This document shows positions 18,418 to 27,461 of a stretch of DNA of 64,000 bases, one piece after another. Made by a program: the position numbers and the translations under genes. A model generated the notes under the pieces. That model worked only from the letters and a program-made list of their open reading frames with translations, searched no databases and had not been told where the DNA came from. The stretch is from Lachnospiraceae bacterium (lineage in GTDB: Bacteria; Bacillota; Clostridia; Lachnospirales; Lachnospiraceae), in NCBI GenBank assembly GCA_004556655.1, contig SFGF01000002.1, forward strand, positions 16,078 through 80,077. Reading direction: 5' to 3'. The first letter of the stretch is position 1. Each line of letters starts with the position of its first letter.

Positions 18418-19269
18418 ATGGCAGTAAAAGCAGTACAGCAGATTATGCTGGGAAGCGTAACGAAGAATGAAAAGCAGGCTCAGGAAACTTTAAAAGAGGT
18501 AAAAAAAGTCGGTTATGATGGAATTGAGCTGAATGGTTTTATGATTCGTCCGACTCCCTTTATCGTGCGCATGATGACAAAGATGGCCGGAATGCCTGTG
18601 GGAAAAGGCGGCAGTTTTGACTGGGAATCTATGATTCACCAGGCGGGATTGTCCGTTGTCAGTGTGCATGAAGACTTGGGAATGATCAGGAATCAGCCGG
18701 ATCAAGTAATCGAGGAGGCAAAAAAGTTCGGAACAGACAAAGTTGTTATCACCGGCATGTACCGTTTTGATTATTCTGATAAAAAGGCTGTATTGAATCT
18801 GGCTCATGATCTGAACGAGGCCGGCGAAAACCTGAAAAAATCAGGAATTCAGCTTTTGTATCATAATCATAACTGTGAATTCAGAAAAGTGGAAACCGGT
18901 AAAACGGCATATGATCTTATCATCGAAGAAACCAATCCGGATTATGTCGGGTTTGAACTGGATTCCTACTGGCCCACGGAGGCGGGTGTGTCTGCCATTC
19001 AATTGATGAAGCAGCTGGGAAACCGAATGAGGCTGTATCATATCAATGATCGAGGAACGAGGCTAAAGGGACCATCCATGACACCTATTTTGAAGTCAGA
19101 CAGTATGGAACTGGGTTATGGGAATATGAACCTGAAAGAATTGGTTGAGCAGGCTTTGCGTGTGGATGTGGATGCCATTATTCTGGAGAGCCATAAAAAC
19201 TGGGTGGATAAGTCCCCCATTAAGTCGTTACAGATAAGTGCAGAATTCTTACATCGGGAAATGCACTGA
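18418..19269 (+). CDS. sugar isomerase/epimerase-type TIM-barrel protein (AP endonuclease 2 family)
   Basis: A 283-residue xylose-isomerase-like TIM barrel. Metal-site elements are visible: 'SVHED' near residue 82, 'LYHNHNCEF' near residue 145, 'FELDSYW' near 180, 'YHINDRG' near 206 and 'ILESH' near 258. Family members include inositol and ketose epimerases and the C-C bond-cleaving C-glycoside deglycosylases. The gene lies between a MATE exporter and an SDR, so a sugar-derivative oxidation and isomerisation step is likely. Exact reaction unknown. Confidence 0.85.
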   Translation: MAVKAVQQIMLGSVTKNEKQAQETLKEVKKVGYDGIELNGFMIRPTPFIVRMMTKMAGMPVGKGGSFDWESMIHQAGLSVVSVHEDLGMIRNQPDQVIEEAKKFGTDKVVITGMYRFDYSDKKAVLNLAHDLNEAGENLKKSGIQLLYHNHNCEFRKVETGKTAYDLIIEETNPDYVGFELDSYWPTEAGVSAIQLMKQLGNRMRLYHINDRGTRLKGPSMTPILKSDSMELGYGNMNLKELVEQALRVDVDAIILESHKNWVDKSPIKSLQISAEFLHREMH

Positions 19270-19299
19270 TCTATAAATAAAAAAACAGGAGGAACAAAA

Positions 19300-20103
19300 A
19301 TGGATTTTTCAAGTGTAAAAGGAAAAGTAGTAATCGTAACCGGTGCGAGCAGAGGAATCGGAGAGGCAATCGCAAAGGTTTATGGTGAAAATGGAATGAA
19401 GGTAGTGTGTGCAGCCAGAAGTAAAGAACAGGGACAGATTGTAGCAGATGAAATCTGCGCAAAGGGTGGAGATGCCATCTTTGTACAGACGGACTGCGGT
19501 GATATCGGTCAGATAAAGGCACTGGTTAATACCGCAGTGGCACATTACGGAAAATTAGATGGAGTGGTAAGTAATGCCGGAATCGGTCAGGGAGGATTTC
19601 CGCTGCATGAATATGAAATGGAAGAGTATGATCGGATTTTTGCGTTAAACAGCAAAGGTGTATTTGCAGGTATGAAATATGGTGCTGAAGCTATATTCAA
19701 ATCTCACAGTGAGGGTGGTTTCCTGATCAATGTGGCTTCCGTGGCGGGAATCGTTCCTCAGCGAGGACAGGCTCTTTATACTGCAACGAAACATGGAGTA
19801 ATCGGTATGACAAAGTCAGCAGCTTTGGACTATGCTTATTATGGAATTACTGTAAATGCCATTTGTCCTGGTTATACGCGGACCTCCATCTTTGGAAATG
19901 CTCCGGAGCAGGCACTGACAATGTTTGCAAAAGACTGTCCGGCAGGCCGTATGGGAAATCCAGAAGAATGTGCATATCTGGCACTGTTTCTGGCAAGTGA
20001 CATGGCACGCTATATTACAGGAGCGGCGATTCCGGTTGACGGAGCACTGGCGGCAGGACATCAGAATGTTTCGACCTGGAAACATCCGGAAATAAGAGAA
20101 TAA
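19300..20103 (+). CDS. short-chain dehydrogenase/reductase (SDR)
   Basis: A 267-residue classical SDR. TGASRGIG is at residues 14-21, SNAG at 91-94, and the catalytic set is Ser147, Tyr160 and Lys164 ('YTATK'). The C-terminal 'GNPEECAYLALFLASDMARYITGAAIPVDG' region is typical of family members oxidising sugar alcohols or hydroxy acids. The start follows a GGAGG. It is third in the MATE operon and probably acts in the same pathway as the preceding isomerase. Distinct from the SDR at 7322, which lacks the SNAG motif. Confidence 0.9.
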   Translation: MDFSSVKGKVVIVTGASRGIGEAIAKVYGENGMKVVCAARSKEQGQIVADEICAKGGDAIFVQTDCGDIGQIKALVNTAVAHYGKLDGVVSNAGIGQGGFPLHEYEMEEYDRIFALNSKGVFAGMKYGAEAIFKSHSEGGFLINVASVAGIVPQRGQALYTATKHGVIGMTKSAALDYAYYGITVNAICPGYTRTSIFGNAPEQALTMFAKDCPAGRMGNPEECAYLALFLASDMARYITGAAIPVDGALAAGHQNVSTWKHPEIRE

Positions 20104-20214
20104 ATAAGCGTTTACTGTTCATTCCGTGACCGGTAATCACGCTTCGAAGGAAATAGAGACATGAAGGAAAAAATATGGTATCATAATGTTACTATTATAA
20201 AAGGAGCGATGAAA

Positions 20215-20355
20215 ATGAATTATCAGGAAATACTGGAGCAGGCCAGGGGATGTATTGGTTCTTACTGTAAAGCCTGTAATGTCTGTAATGGAAGAACGTG
20301 CCGGAACCAGATTCCGGGGCTGGGTGCAAGCGGTGTATGCAAAATGTCAGGATGA
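20215..20355 (+). pseudogene. N-terminal remnant of an FMN-dependent alpha-hydroxy-acid oxidase-like gene
   Basis: A 46-residue ORF with an AAGGAG eight bases before the ATG. Its sequence 'MNYQEILEQAR' then 'YCKACNVCNGRTCRNQIPG' matches the N-terminus typical of clostridial alpha-hydroxy-acid oxidising proteins, which normally run ~340 residues with a TIM barrel. Here the frame ends after 46 residues, and the following DNA shows only a terminator. So it is a deletion remnant, unless the Cys-rich peptide has its own role. Identification is from memory of the family N-terminus. Confidence 0.6.
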
Positions 20356-20388
20356 AAAGCAAACATAGAATTGTCGGATAAACAGTGG

Positions 20389-20430
20389 GTGCCGTTCCAG
20401 AACGGAAGACAGAAAGGAACGGCACTGTTA
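20389..20430 (+). terminator. intrinsic terminator
   Basis: A 10-bp perfect stem GTGCCGTTCC/GGAACGGCAC followed by a T-rich tract. It lies just after the alpha-hydroxy-acid oxidase remnant and before the convergent DtxR-type gene. Confidence 0.75.
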
Positions 20431-20433
20431 TAT

Positions 20434-20802
20434 TCAGGAATGCGCCATGGCATGGCGTTTAATCGCATCAAAGCTTTCAGGGCTGAGTACATGCTCCATC
20501 CGGCAGGCATCCCGTACAGCAATCTGTTCGTCTACGCCTAACTGCATCAGCCAGCGCGAAAGAAGCACATGGCGTTCATACATGGTGTCTGCAATTTTCT
20601 GTCCCGATTCGGTTAAGGTAATGTGACCGTTGTTGTCCATATTGATATATCCGTTTTCACGGAGATTCTTCATCGCTACACTTACGCTGGGTTTGGAGAC
20701 TTCCAGTTCAACTGCGATATCAATAGAACGGACATAAGACTGGCGCTGATAAATCATCAATATAGCTTCCAGGTAGTTTTCGGCTGATTCATGTATTTTC
20801 AA
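20434..20802 (-). CDS. DtxR/MntR-family metal-responsive regulator
   Basis: A 122-residue protein if translation starts at the TTG at 20802, which has GAGGTGA five bases upstream. The longer upstream reading has no such site. The N-terminal winged helix ('NYLEAILMIYQRQSYVRSIDIAVELEVSKPSVSVAMKNL') and the following dimerisation helices ('ERHVLLSRWLMQLGVDE', 'ACRMEHVLSPE') are the DtxR/MntR pattern, without an SH3-like C-terminal domain. Family members repress Mn or Fe uptake when metal is bound. The target is not evident here. Confidence 0.88.
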   Translation of the reverse strand: MKIHESAENYLEAILMIYQRQSYVRSIDIAVELEVSKPSVSVAMKNLRENGYINMDNNGHITLTESGQKIADTMYERHVLLSRWLMQLGVDEQIAVRDACRMEHVLSPESFDAIKRHAMAHS

Positions 20803-21031
20803 AACTATCACCTCGTTTTCATGTTTTACGAAATATACCATTAAATGTAGTTTATCATATATAGAGAGAAAGTTCAAATATAACTGTGTTTTTCCCAGAG
20901 CGTGGGTGATCCCAACATCGAAATCCTATAAAAAGAACATGGAGTGACGGTAACAGTGACAGGCAGTGAAAAATGTGATATAAATAAAACAAAAACTCAT
21001 TCAGAAATCAAACAGCAGGAGGACAGAGACA

Positions 21032-21892
21032 ATGAAAAAAATAGGTTTTATCGGTACCGGCGTGATGGGAAAATCCATGATACGTAATCTGCAGAAGGCA
21101 GGATATGAATTGTATATATACAATCGTACAAAGGAAAAGGCAGCGGAGCTGATGGAAGAGGGAGCCATCTGGTGTGACACTCTCGGGGAATGTGCAAAAA
21201 ATCGTGACGTAGTAATTACAATTGTGGGATATCCCAAAGATGTGGAAGAAGTTTATTTTGCTGAAAATGGAATTCTGAAAAATGCAGATGAGGGGACATA
21301 TCTGATTGATATGACGACCACCAGTCCAAAGTTATCTGTGAGAATCTATGAAGCAGGAAAGGAAAGAGGTCTCCATGTGCTGGATGCACCGGTATCAGGC
21401 GGCGATGTGGGAGCAAAGAAAGGTACTCTGGCAATTATGGTTGGAGGTGAAGAAAAAGATTTTGAGGCTTGTCAGGAAGTGCTGGCGGCCATGGGCACAA
21501 GCATAATCTATGAAGGTCCGGCAGGAAGCGGGCAGCATGTGAAGATGGCCAACCAGATTGCCATAGCAGGAGCAGTCAGCGGAGTCTGTGAAGCGATTGC
21601 ATATACGAAAGCCATGGGCGTTGATGTGGATACGATGATAGAGACGATTAAGGGCGGAGCAGCAGGAAGCTGGCAGCTTTCCAATCTGGGTCCCAAGATG
21701 GCGGCTGGTGATTACGCTCCGGGATTCTATATCAAGCATATCATAAAGGATATGAAAATTGCTGAGGAGGAGGCGGAAGGAAAAGAACTTATGCTTCCGA
21801 TTCTGCAGAGAGTATGCGAAATGTATCAGGAACTTGAGAGACAGGGAAAAGGGGAAAACGGAACACAGGGGCTGATAGAATATTATATGTAA
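21032..21892 (+). CDS. beta-hydroxyacid dehydrogenase (tartronate semialdehyde reductase/3-hydroxyisobutyrate dehydrogenase family)
   Basis: A 286-residue protein with an N-terminal Rossmann fold ('GFIGTGVMG', residues 5-13), the substrate loop 'DAPVSGGDVGAKKGTL' (residues ~119-133) and the catalytic Lys171 in 'GSGQHVKMANQ'. The start follows an AGGAGG. Family enzymes interconvert 3-hydroxy acids and semialdehydes, for example in glycerate or glucarate catabolism. It is a single-gene unit on the edge of the catabolic region. Which substrate it takes cannot be told from these motifs. Confidence 0.9.
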   Translation: MKKIGFIGTGVMGKSMIRNLQKAGYELYIYNRTKEKAAELMEEGAIWCDTLGECAKNRDVVITIVGYPKDVEEVYFAENGILKNADEGTYLIDMTTTSPKLSVRIYEAGKERGLHVLDAPVSGGDVGAKKGTLAIMVGGEEKDFEACQEVLAAMGTSIIYEGPAGSGQHVKMANQIAIAGAVSGVCEAIAYTKAMGVDVDTMIETIKGGAAGSWQLSNLGPKMAAGDYAPGFYIKHIIKDMKIAEEEAEGKELMLPILQRVCEMYQELERQGKGENGTQGLIEYYM

Positions 21893-22086
21893 TTTTTTGT
21901 TCGTGGGAGGCGTGCCGAAAATCGAGTAGTCCGTTTTAGAAGCAGGTCGTTCCCCTTCAGCTAACTGCTAACTGCGACTAAGACGCTCCGGATAGCCGTC
22001 GCGCCTAAGTCTGCGTAAGCAGTGGATCTTCAGGCTCACTTATGATAGAATTTACCAACTCGAAAAGTATTTTTAGACAGCAAAAA

Positions 22087-22158
22087 AGCACGAGACGGGA
22101 TTCGAACCCGCGACCCTCGCCTTGGCAAGGCGATACTCCACCACTGAGCCACTCGTGC
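22087..22158 (-). tRNA. tRNA-Gly(GCC)
   Basis: Cloverleaf on the minus strand: acceptor GCACGAG/CTCGTGC, T-loop GGTTCGAATCC, anticodon loop TTGCCAA giving GCC. Discriminator is T. CCA is not encoded. It is third in a run Phe-Gly-Gly read from 22411 downward. Confidence 0.95.
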
Positions 22159-22183
22159 ATAACAATTATTATTTAATTGTAAA

Positions 22184-22254
22184 AGCGGGTGATGGGAATC
22201 GAACCCACGTATCCAGCTTGGAAGGCTGGTGTTCTACCATTGAACTACACCCGC
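22184..22254 (-). tRNA. tRNA-Gly(TCC)
   Basis: Cloverleaf on the minus strand: acceptor GCGGGTG/CACCCGC, T-loop GGTTCGATTCC, anticodon loop CTTCCAA giving TCC. Discriminator T, no encoded CCA. It shares the transcript of the neighbouring tRNAs. Confidence 0.95.
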
Positions 22255-22338
22255 AGATGTTTTTCTTGCGACAACAATATGTATTATACATAATAGATGT
22301 CTGGATGTCAAGAACTTTTTTGAAGTTTTTTGGATAAA

Positions 22339-22411
<73 letters not shown>

Positions 22412-22424
22412 AAGTCCATGTGTG

Positions 22425-22453
22425 ATAATAGCATATTCTTGTTTGAATTTCAA
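22425..22453 (-). promoter_or_regulatory. promoter of the tRNA operon
   Basis: On the minus strand TTGAAA (22448-22453) and TATTAT (22425-22430) are separated by 17 bp, 13 bases ahead of tRNA-Phe. Matches a sigma-A-type promoter. Confidence 0.75.
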
Positions 22454-22501
22454 TACCTAAATTTAATTTTTTTTAAATTTTTTATGAAAGTAAGGATAGG
22501 C

Positions 22502-22530
22502 TTGCAGAGAGAGTAAGGTTATGTTATAAT
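22502..22530 (+). promoter_or_regulatory. glyA promoter
   Basis: TTGCAG (22502-22507) and TATAAT (22525-22530) are separated by exactly 17 bp, ~50 bp before the glyA start. No riboswitch-like structure is obvious in the short leader. Confidence 0.8.
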
Positions 22531-22580
22531 TTTGCACATCATTGTAGTAGAAGAAGAAAGCAAAAGAAGAGGAGAATGTG

Positions 22581-23819
22581 ATGTATTCATTTGATGAAAT
22601 TGTGAAAACAGATCCGGCTGTTGCTCAGGCGATTACGAAAGAGATTGACAGACAGAATTCGCATATTGAGCTGATAGCTTCAGAAAACTGGGTAAGTAAA
22701 GCTGTCATGGCAGCTATGGGAAGCCCGCTGACAAACAAGTATGCAGAAGGATATCCGGGAAAAAGATATTATGGTGGATGTGAGTGTGTGGATGAAGTGG
22801 AGACGTTAGCAATTGAGAGAGCTAAAAAGTTATTTGGCTGTACATATGCAAATGTTCAGCCACACTCTGGCGCACAGGCTAATATGGCTGTGTTCTTTGC
22901 TATGTTAAAACCGGGTGATACTGTAATGGGTATGAATCTTGCGCATGGCGGACATCTGAGCCATGGAAGTCCGGCAAACTTTTCAGGCGCTTACTTCCGT
23001 GTAGTGCCTTATGGAGTTAATGATGAAGGATTTATTGATTATGATGAAGTGAGAAAGATTGCACTGGAATCCAGACCCAAATTGATTGTAGCCGGTGCAA
23101 GTGCTTATGCCCGTATTATAGATTTTAAGAAATTCCGTGAGATTGCGGATGAAGTTGGCGCTTATTTGATGGTGGATATTGCTCATATTGCAGGTCTGGT
23201 AGCGGCTGGAATCCATCCGAGCCCTATTCCTTATGCACATGTGACGACAACTACTACTCATAAGACCCTGAGAGGACCAAGAGGCGGTCTGATCCTTTCC
23301 AGTGAAGAGATTGCAAAGAAATTTAATTTTAATAAAGCAGTATTTCCGGGAACTCAGGGAGGACCTCTGATGCATGTGATTGCTGCGAAAGCAGTATGCT
23401 TCCAGGAAGCTCTGCAGCCGGAATATGTAGAATACCAGAAGCAGATTGTGAAGAATTGTAAAGCTCTTGCTGATGGCTTGATCAGGAGAGGAATTAAGCT
23501 GGTATCAGGAGGAACGGATAACCATCTGATGCTGGTTGATCTGCGGGGAACCGGAATTACCGGGAAAGCTATGGAAAAACTGTTGGATGAAGCAAATATC
23601 ACCTGCAATAAAAATGCGATTCCAAATGATCCGGAATCACCATTTGTAACCAGTGGAGTACGTCTGGGAACTGCAGCAGTCACATCCCGTGGCATGAAAG
23701 AAGAAGATATGGAACAGATCGCAGAGGCAATTGCCATGATGATAGAGAGCAAAGAAAATAAAGAAAAAGCACTTGCGATTGTAAAAAAACTGACAGATAA
23801 ATATCCTTTGAATGCATAA
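22581..23819 (+). CDS. glyA: serine hydroxymethyltransferase
   Basis: A 412-residue protein with the PLP-binding Lys228 in 'TTTTHKTLRGPRGG' and the substrate elements 'IASENWVS' and 'YAEGYPGKRYYGG' near residues 33-66. It converts serine and tetrahydrofolate to glycine and 5,10-methylene-THF. The ATG at 22581 is preferred over the adjacent GTG because GGAG is six bases upstream. Full length for the family. It lies divergently from the tRNA-Phe/Gly/Gly operon, so it stands alone with its own promoter, and is the main folate one-carbon enzyme in this window. Confidence 0.97.
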   Translation: MYSFDEIVKTDPAVAQAITKEIDRQNSHIELIASENWVSKAVMAAMGSPLTNKYAEGYPGKRYYGGCECVDEVETLAIERAKKLFGCTYANVQPHSGAQANMAVFFAMLKPGDTVMGMNLAHGGHLSHGSPANFSGAYFRVVPYGVNDEGFIDYDEVRKIALESRPKLIVAGASAYARIIDFKKFREIADEVGAYLMVDIAHIAGLVAAGIHPSPIPYAHVTTTTTHKTLRGPRGGLILSSEEIAKKFNFNKAVFPGTQGGPLMHVIAAKAVCFQEALQPEYVEYQKQIVKNCKALADGLIRRGIKLVSGGTDNHLMLVDLRGTGITGKAMEKLLDEANITCNKNAIPNDPESPFVTSGVRLGTAAVTSRGMKEEDMEQIAEAIAMMIESKENKEKALAIVKKLTDKYPLNA

Positions 23820-23953
23820 GTGAAAGAATAGGGAGTTGAAGTGGACGTGCCCCACTTTGTTCTTGCGGTCTGCTTACCGGACGTGGTAGAATAGAAGCAA
23901 AGAAGAAGATTGAGGGTGTATTCCCCAAAAGATAAAGAAAAGAGGGCAATATT

Positions 23954-24898
23954 ATGTTTGATGTTACAGCTTTGGGTGAAGTATTGATTGACTTTACTCC
24001 ATACGGAAATTCAGAGGCGGGTATGGCATTATTTGAGCAGAATCCTGGAGGAGCTCCGGCTAATGTACTGGCGGCAGTATCCAATCTGGGACTGAAACCC
24101 GCATTCATCGGCAAAGTGGGAGATGACATGCATGGAGCACTGCTTAAAGAAACTCTGGATAAAATCGGTGTGGATACCTCAGGTCTGGTCGTGGATCCTG
24201 ATTTCTTTACCACACTTGCTTTTGTATCTTTAAAAAATGGTGAAAGAAGCTTTTCTTTTGCCAGAAAACCAGGAGCAGATACCCAGCTTACCAGTGAAGA
24301 AGTGAATCTGGATGTTGTAAAGAATACAAAGATTTTCCATTGCGGTTCTCTTTCTTTGACAGACGAGCCTGCAAGAAGTGCAACATTCTATGCGGTACAG
24401 GAAGCAAAGAAAGCCGGAGCAGTTATTTCTTATGACCCGAACTATCGTCCGCTGCTTTGGAAGACAGAAGAGGACGCAATCGAAAAGATGCGTTCTATGG
24501 TTCCTTATGCGGATATCATGAAGATTTCTGATGAGGAGACAGAACTGCTCAGTGGTAAATCAGATCCAAAAGAGGCAGCAGAGGAACTGCTGAAGCAAGG
24601 GGTTTCCTGTGTAGTCGTAACACTGGGAAAAGATGGAGCACTGTTGAAGACAAAGGATATAGAAGTGCAGGCAAAAGGAAAAGACCGTAAACCTGTAGAT
24701 ACGACCGGAGCAGGAGATTCTTTCTGGGGAGGACTTCTTTCCCGTCTGGCACTGAATAATGTGAAACCTGCAGATCTTACAGCAGAACAGGCAAAAGAAT
24801 ATCTGGATTTTGCCAATGCGGTTGCAGGTCTGTGCGTGGAGAAACGTGGTGCAATTCCGGCTATGCCGACACTGGAACAGGTTATGGCTGAATTATGA
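23954..24898 (+). CDS. PfkB-family sugar kinase, fructokinase-like
   Basis: A 314-residue ribokinase-fold protein. The N-terminal 'GGAPANV' motif (residues 32-38) and the C-terminal DTTGAGD anion hole (residues 249-255, Asp255 as base) are intact. The 'SYDPNYRPLLWK' segment near 159-170 is typical of fructokinases (ScrK-like). It would phosphorylate fructose to fructose-6-phosphate with ATP. The stop overlaps the ATG of the radical SAM gene. Substrate could be another ketohexose. Confidence 0.85.
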   Translation: MFDVTALGEVLIDFTPYGNSEAGMALFEQNPGGAPANVLAAVSNLGLKPAFIGKVGDDMHGALLKETLDKIGVDTSGLVVDPDFFTTLAFVSLKNGERSFSFARKPGADTQLTSEEVNLDVVKNTKIFHCGSLSLTDEPARSATFYAVQEAKKAGAVISYDPNYRPLLWKTEEDAIEKMRSMVPYADIMKISDEETELLSGKSDPKEAAEELLKQGVSCVVVTLGKDGALLKTKDIEVQAKGKDRKPVDTTGAGDSFWGGLLSRLALNNVKPADLTAEQAKEYLDFANAVAGLCVEKRGAIPAMPTLEQVMAEL

Positions 24899-26667
24899 GA
24901 ATTTTGTTGACTGCGATTAACGCAAAGTATATCCATTCCAATCTGGCTGTTTACAGCCTTCAGGCGTATGCACGGGAATACCGGGAGCAGATTGGACTGG
25001 CCGAGTTTACGATCAATCAAAGTAAGGATGACATTTTAAAAGGAATCTTCCGGCGCAAGCCGGAAGTCCTTTGCTTTTCCTGCTATATTTGGAATATTTC
25101 TCTGGTGAAGGAACTGATAAGAGAGATACATAAGATACTTCCGGACACTGCTATCTGGCTGGGTGGGCCGGAAGTTTCCTTTGATGCGGAAAAAATATTG
25201 GATGAGTATCCGGAACTTACCGGTATCATGAAAGGAGAGGGTGAAGAGACCTTTCTGGAACTGGTGCAGCATTATGCAGGTAATGGAAAAATACTGGAAG
25301 ATATCAAAGGGATTACCTATCGCCGAAAAGATCAAACAGTTTCCGGTGGAACCATTCAGGACAATGGATGGCGGGAAGTTATGGACCTGAGCAGGATTCC
25401 CTTTGTGTATGAAGATCTGGAAAAGTTTGAAAATCGAATCATTTATTATGAATCCAGCAGAGGGTGCCCTTTTTCTTGCAGTTATTGTCTGTCATCAATC
25501 GATAAGAAACTTAGATTTCGTAATCTGGATCTGGTAAAGAAAGAATTGCAGTTTTTCCTGGATCATAAAGTTCCCCAGGTAAAATTTGTGGACAGAACTT
25601 TTAATTGTCGCCATGACCATGCTATGGAGATATGGACTTATCTGTTAGAGCATGATAATGGAATCACAAATTTTCATTTTGAAGTGGCTGCGGATATTCT
25701 GACGGAGGATGAGATTGAACTGATCAGGATCATGCGACCGGGAATGATTCAGCTGGAAATTGGTGTCCAGTCCACGAATCCGGATACGATACGGGAAATT
25801 CACCGAAAAATGGATTTGCCCCGTGTGGCGTATAATGTAGAGAGAATCCGGGAAAAACGGAATGTGCATCAACATCTCGATTTGATTGCAGGACTTCCTT
25901 ATGAAGATTATGAAAGTTTTGGAAAGTCTTTTAATGATGTGTATCGTATGAAACCGCAGCAGCTCCAGCTGGGATTTTTGAAAGTGTTGAAAGGATCTTA
26001 CATGAATAAAATGGCAGATAGTTATGGCTGCTGTTATCATGAAGAAGAGCCTTATGAAGTATTATTTACCAGATGGCTTCCCTATGAAGATTTGCTGAAA
26101 CTGAAGCTGGTGGAAGAGATGACAGAAGTATATTATAATAGTGGTCAGTTTTTAAAAACTCTTCCGGCAGCAATCCGTTTATTTGAAAGCCCTTTTGAAT
26201 TTTTCCAGGAATTAGGAAATTTCTATGAGGAAATGGAGTATATGGAGATTTCTCATACGAGAATCCGCAGATATGAAATACTGTTGGAGTTTTTGACAAA
26301 AAAAGCACCAGAGAATAAAAAACTTTATCAGGAGTTGATGATTTTTGATCTGTATTCCAGAGAAAACATGAAAACCAGGCCTGCATGGGCGAGCGATCTG
26401 AAAATGTATAAACAGGTATTTCGCAGGTTTTATCAGATGGAAGCAAAAGAACATCGTTTTTTAGAAGAATATGAAACTTATGATGAAAAACAGACAGGAA
26501 AAATGACACACATTGAAGTTATGCATTTCCATCCGGATACTCTGGAGCCAGGGACTTATCTGTTTTTATTTGATTATAAAAAGCGGGATACTCTTACTTT
26601 TGCGGCAAAATATCAGGACATTACCCGGGAATGCGAAACAATTACGGAAATATGTGAAGGAAAATGA
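24895..26667 (+). CDS. B12-binding-domain radical SAM protein (DUF4080-type)
   Basis: A 590-residue protein. The N-terminal ~130 residues are a cobalamin-binding Rossmann-like domain. The radical SAM cluster motif CxxxCxxC is Cys191, Cys195 and Cys198 in 'RGCPFSCSYC'. A long C-terminal half resembles the DUF4080 extension. Such proteins use SAM and a 4Fe-4S cluster; members of this architecture are of unknown function in most Firmicutes. The start overlaps the sugar kinase stop by 4 bases, but the two need not share a pathway. Confidence 0.88.
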   Translation: MRILLTAINAKYIHSNLAVYSLQAYAREYREQIGLAEFTINQSKDDILKGIFRRKPEVLCFSCYIWNISLVKELIREIHKILPDTAIWLGGPEVSFDAEKILDEYPELTGIMKGEGEETFLELVQHYAGNGKILEDIKGITYRRKDQTVSGGTIQDNGWREVMDLSRIPFVYEDLEKFENRIIYYESSRGCPFSCSYCLSSIDKKLRFRNLDLVKKELQFFLDHKVPQVKFVDRTFNCRHDHAMEIWTYLLEHDNGITNFHFEVAADILTEDEIELIRIMRPGMIQLEIGVQSTNPDTIREIHRKMDLPRVAYNVERIREKRNVHQHLDLIAGLPYEDYESFGKSFNDVYRMKPQQLQLGFLKVLKGSYMNKMADSYGCCYHEEEPYEVLFTRWLPYEDLLKLKLVEEMTEVYYNSGQFLKTLPAAIRLFESPFEFFQELGNFYEEMEYMEISHTRIRRYEILLEFLTKKAPENKKLYQELMIFDLYSRENMKTRPAWASDLKMYKQVFRRFYQMEAKEHRFLEEYETYDEKQTGKMTHIEVMHFHPDTLEPGTYLFLFDYKKRDTLTFAAKYQDITRECETITEICEGK

Positions 26668-26734
26668 GATTAGCAATCAGAAGTGACAGGCAGTGAGAAA
26701 AAACAGCACAGAAAGAGAGAAAGGAAGTACAGGT

Positions 26735-27457
26735 ATGGAAAGGGATCCGGACAGTTATGTGGTAGTGGATCTGGAGACTACAGGTCTGCAGCCGGCAAAA
26801 GACAGAATCCTGGAAATAGGAGCTGTAAAAGTGGAAAATGGAGAAGTGAAAGATACATTCTGTACTTTTATTAATCCCAGGATGGCGATACCTCCATTCA
26901 TTCAGGCATTGACAGGAATTACGCAGGATATGGTGGAGAATGCCCCAACAGCTGAACAGGCTTTTTATGAATTTCTTGATTTCTGTGGTGACAGGGATCT
27001 GATGGGACATAATCTGATGTTTGATTATAGTTTCCTCAAACATCAGGCGGCGAATCTGAAGCTCTCTTTTGAAAAAAGAGGAATTGATACGCTGAAAATT
27101 GCCAGAAGTGTTCTTCCGGAACTGGAAAGCCGAAGCCTGACCAGCCTGTGTGAGTATTTTCAGATTAACAGGGAACAGGCACATCGTGCTTTTCATGATG
27201 CATTGGCTACGCATGAGGTCTATGAACAACTGAAAAAAAGGGCTCGGGAGGGACAGGAAAGGTTGTTTGTTCCGGTGTCTCTCCTGTATAAAGCAAAAAA
27301 ACAGGGGCCTATTACGAATTCACAAAAAGCGTACTTGAATGATTTAGTGAAATATCATAAAATAAGTCTGGATGTGGAGATTGACAGTCTGACAAAAAAT
27401 GAAGCATCCAGGAGAATCGATAAAATTATTTCAGAATATGGAAGGATCATGAGGTGA
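26735..27457 (+). CDS. DnaQ/PolC-type 3'-5' exonuclease
   Basis: A 240-residue protein; the ATG at 26735 has AAGGAAG seven bases upstream, so it is preferred over upstream in-frame starts. The DEDDh exonuclease motifs are Asp12/Glu14 in 'VVVDLETTGL', 'GHNLMFDYSFL' around residue 92 and the C-terminal 'HRAFHDA' around residue 150. After the exonuclease domain a ~70-residue tail has no known domain. Likely role is proofreading-type or repair trimming of DNA. Stop at 27457; the next ORF starts 5 bases on. Confidence 0.9.
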   Translation: MERDPDSYVVVDLETTGLQPAKDRILEIGAVKVENGEVKDTFCTFINPRMAIPPFIQALTGITQDMVENAPTAEQAFYEFLDFCGDRDLMGHNLMFDYSFLKHQAANLKLSFEKRGIDTLKIARSVLPELESRSLTSLCEYFQINREQAHRAFHDALATHEVYEQLKKRAREGQERLFVPVSLLYKAKKQGPITNSQKAYLNDLVKYHKISLDVEIDSLTKNEASRRIDKIISEYGRIMR

Positions 27458-27461
27458 TATT

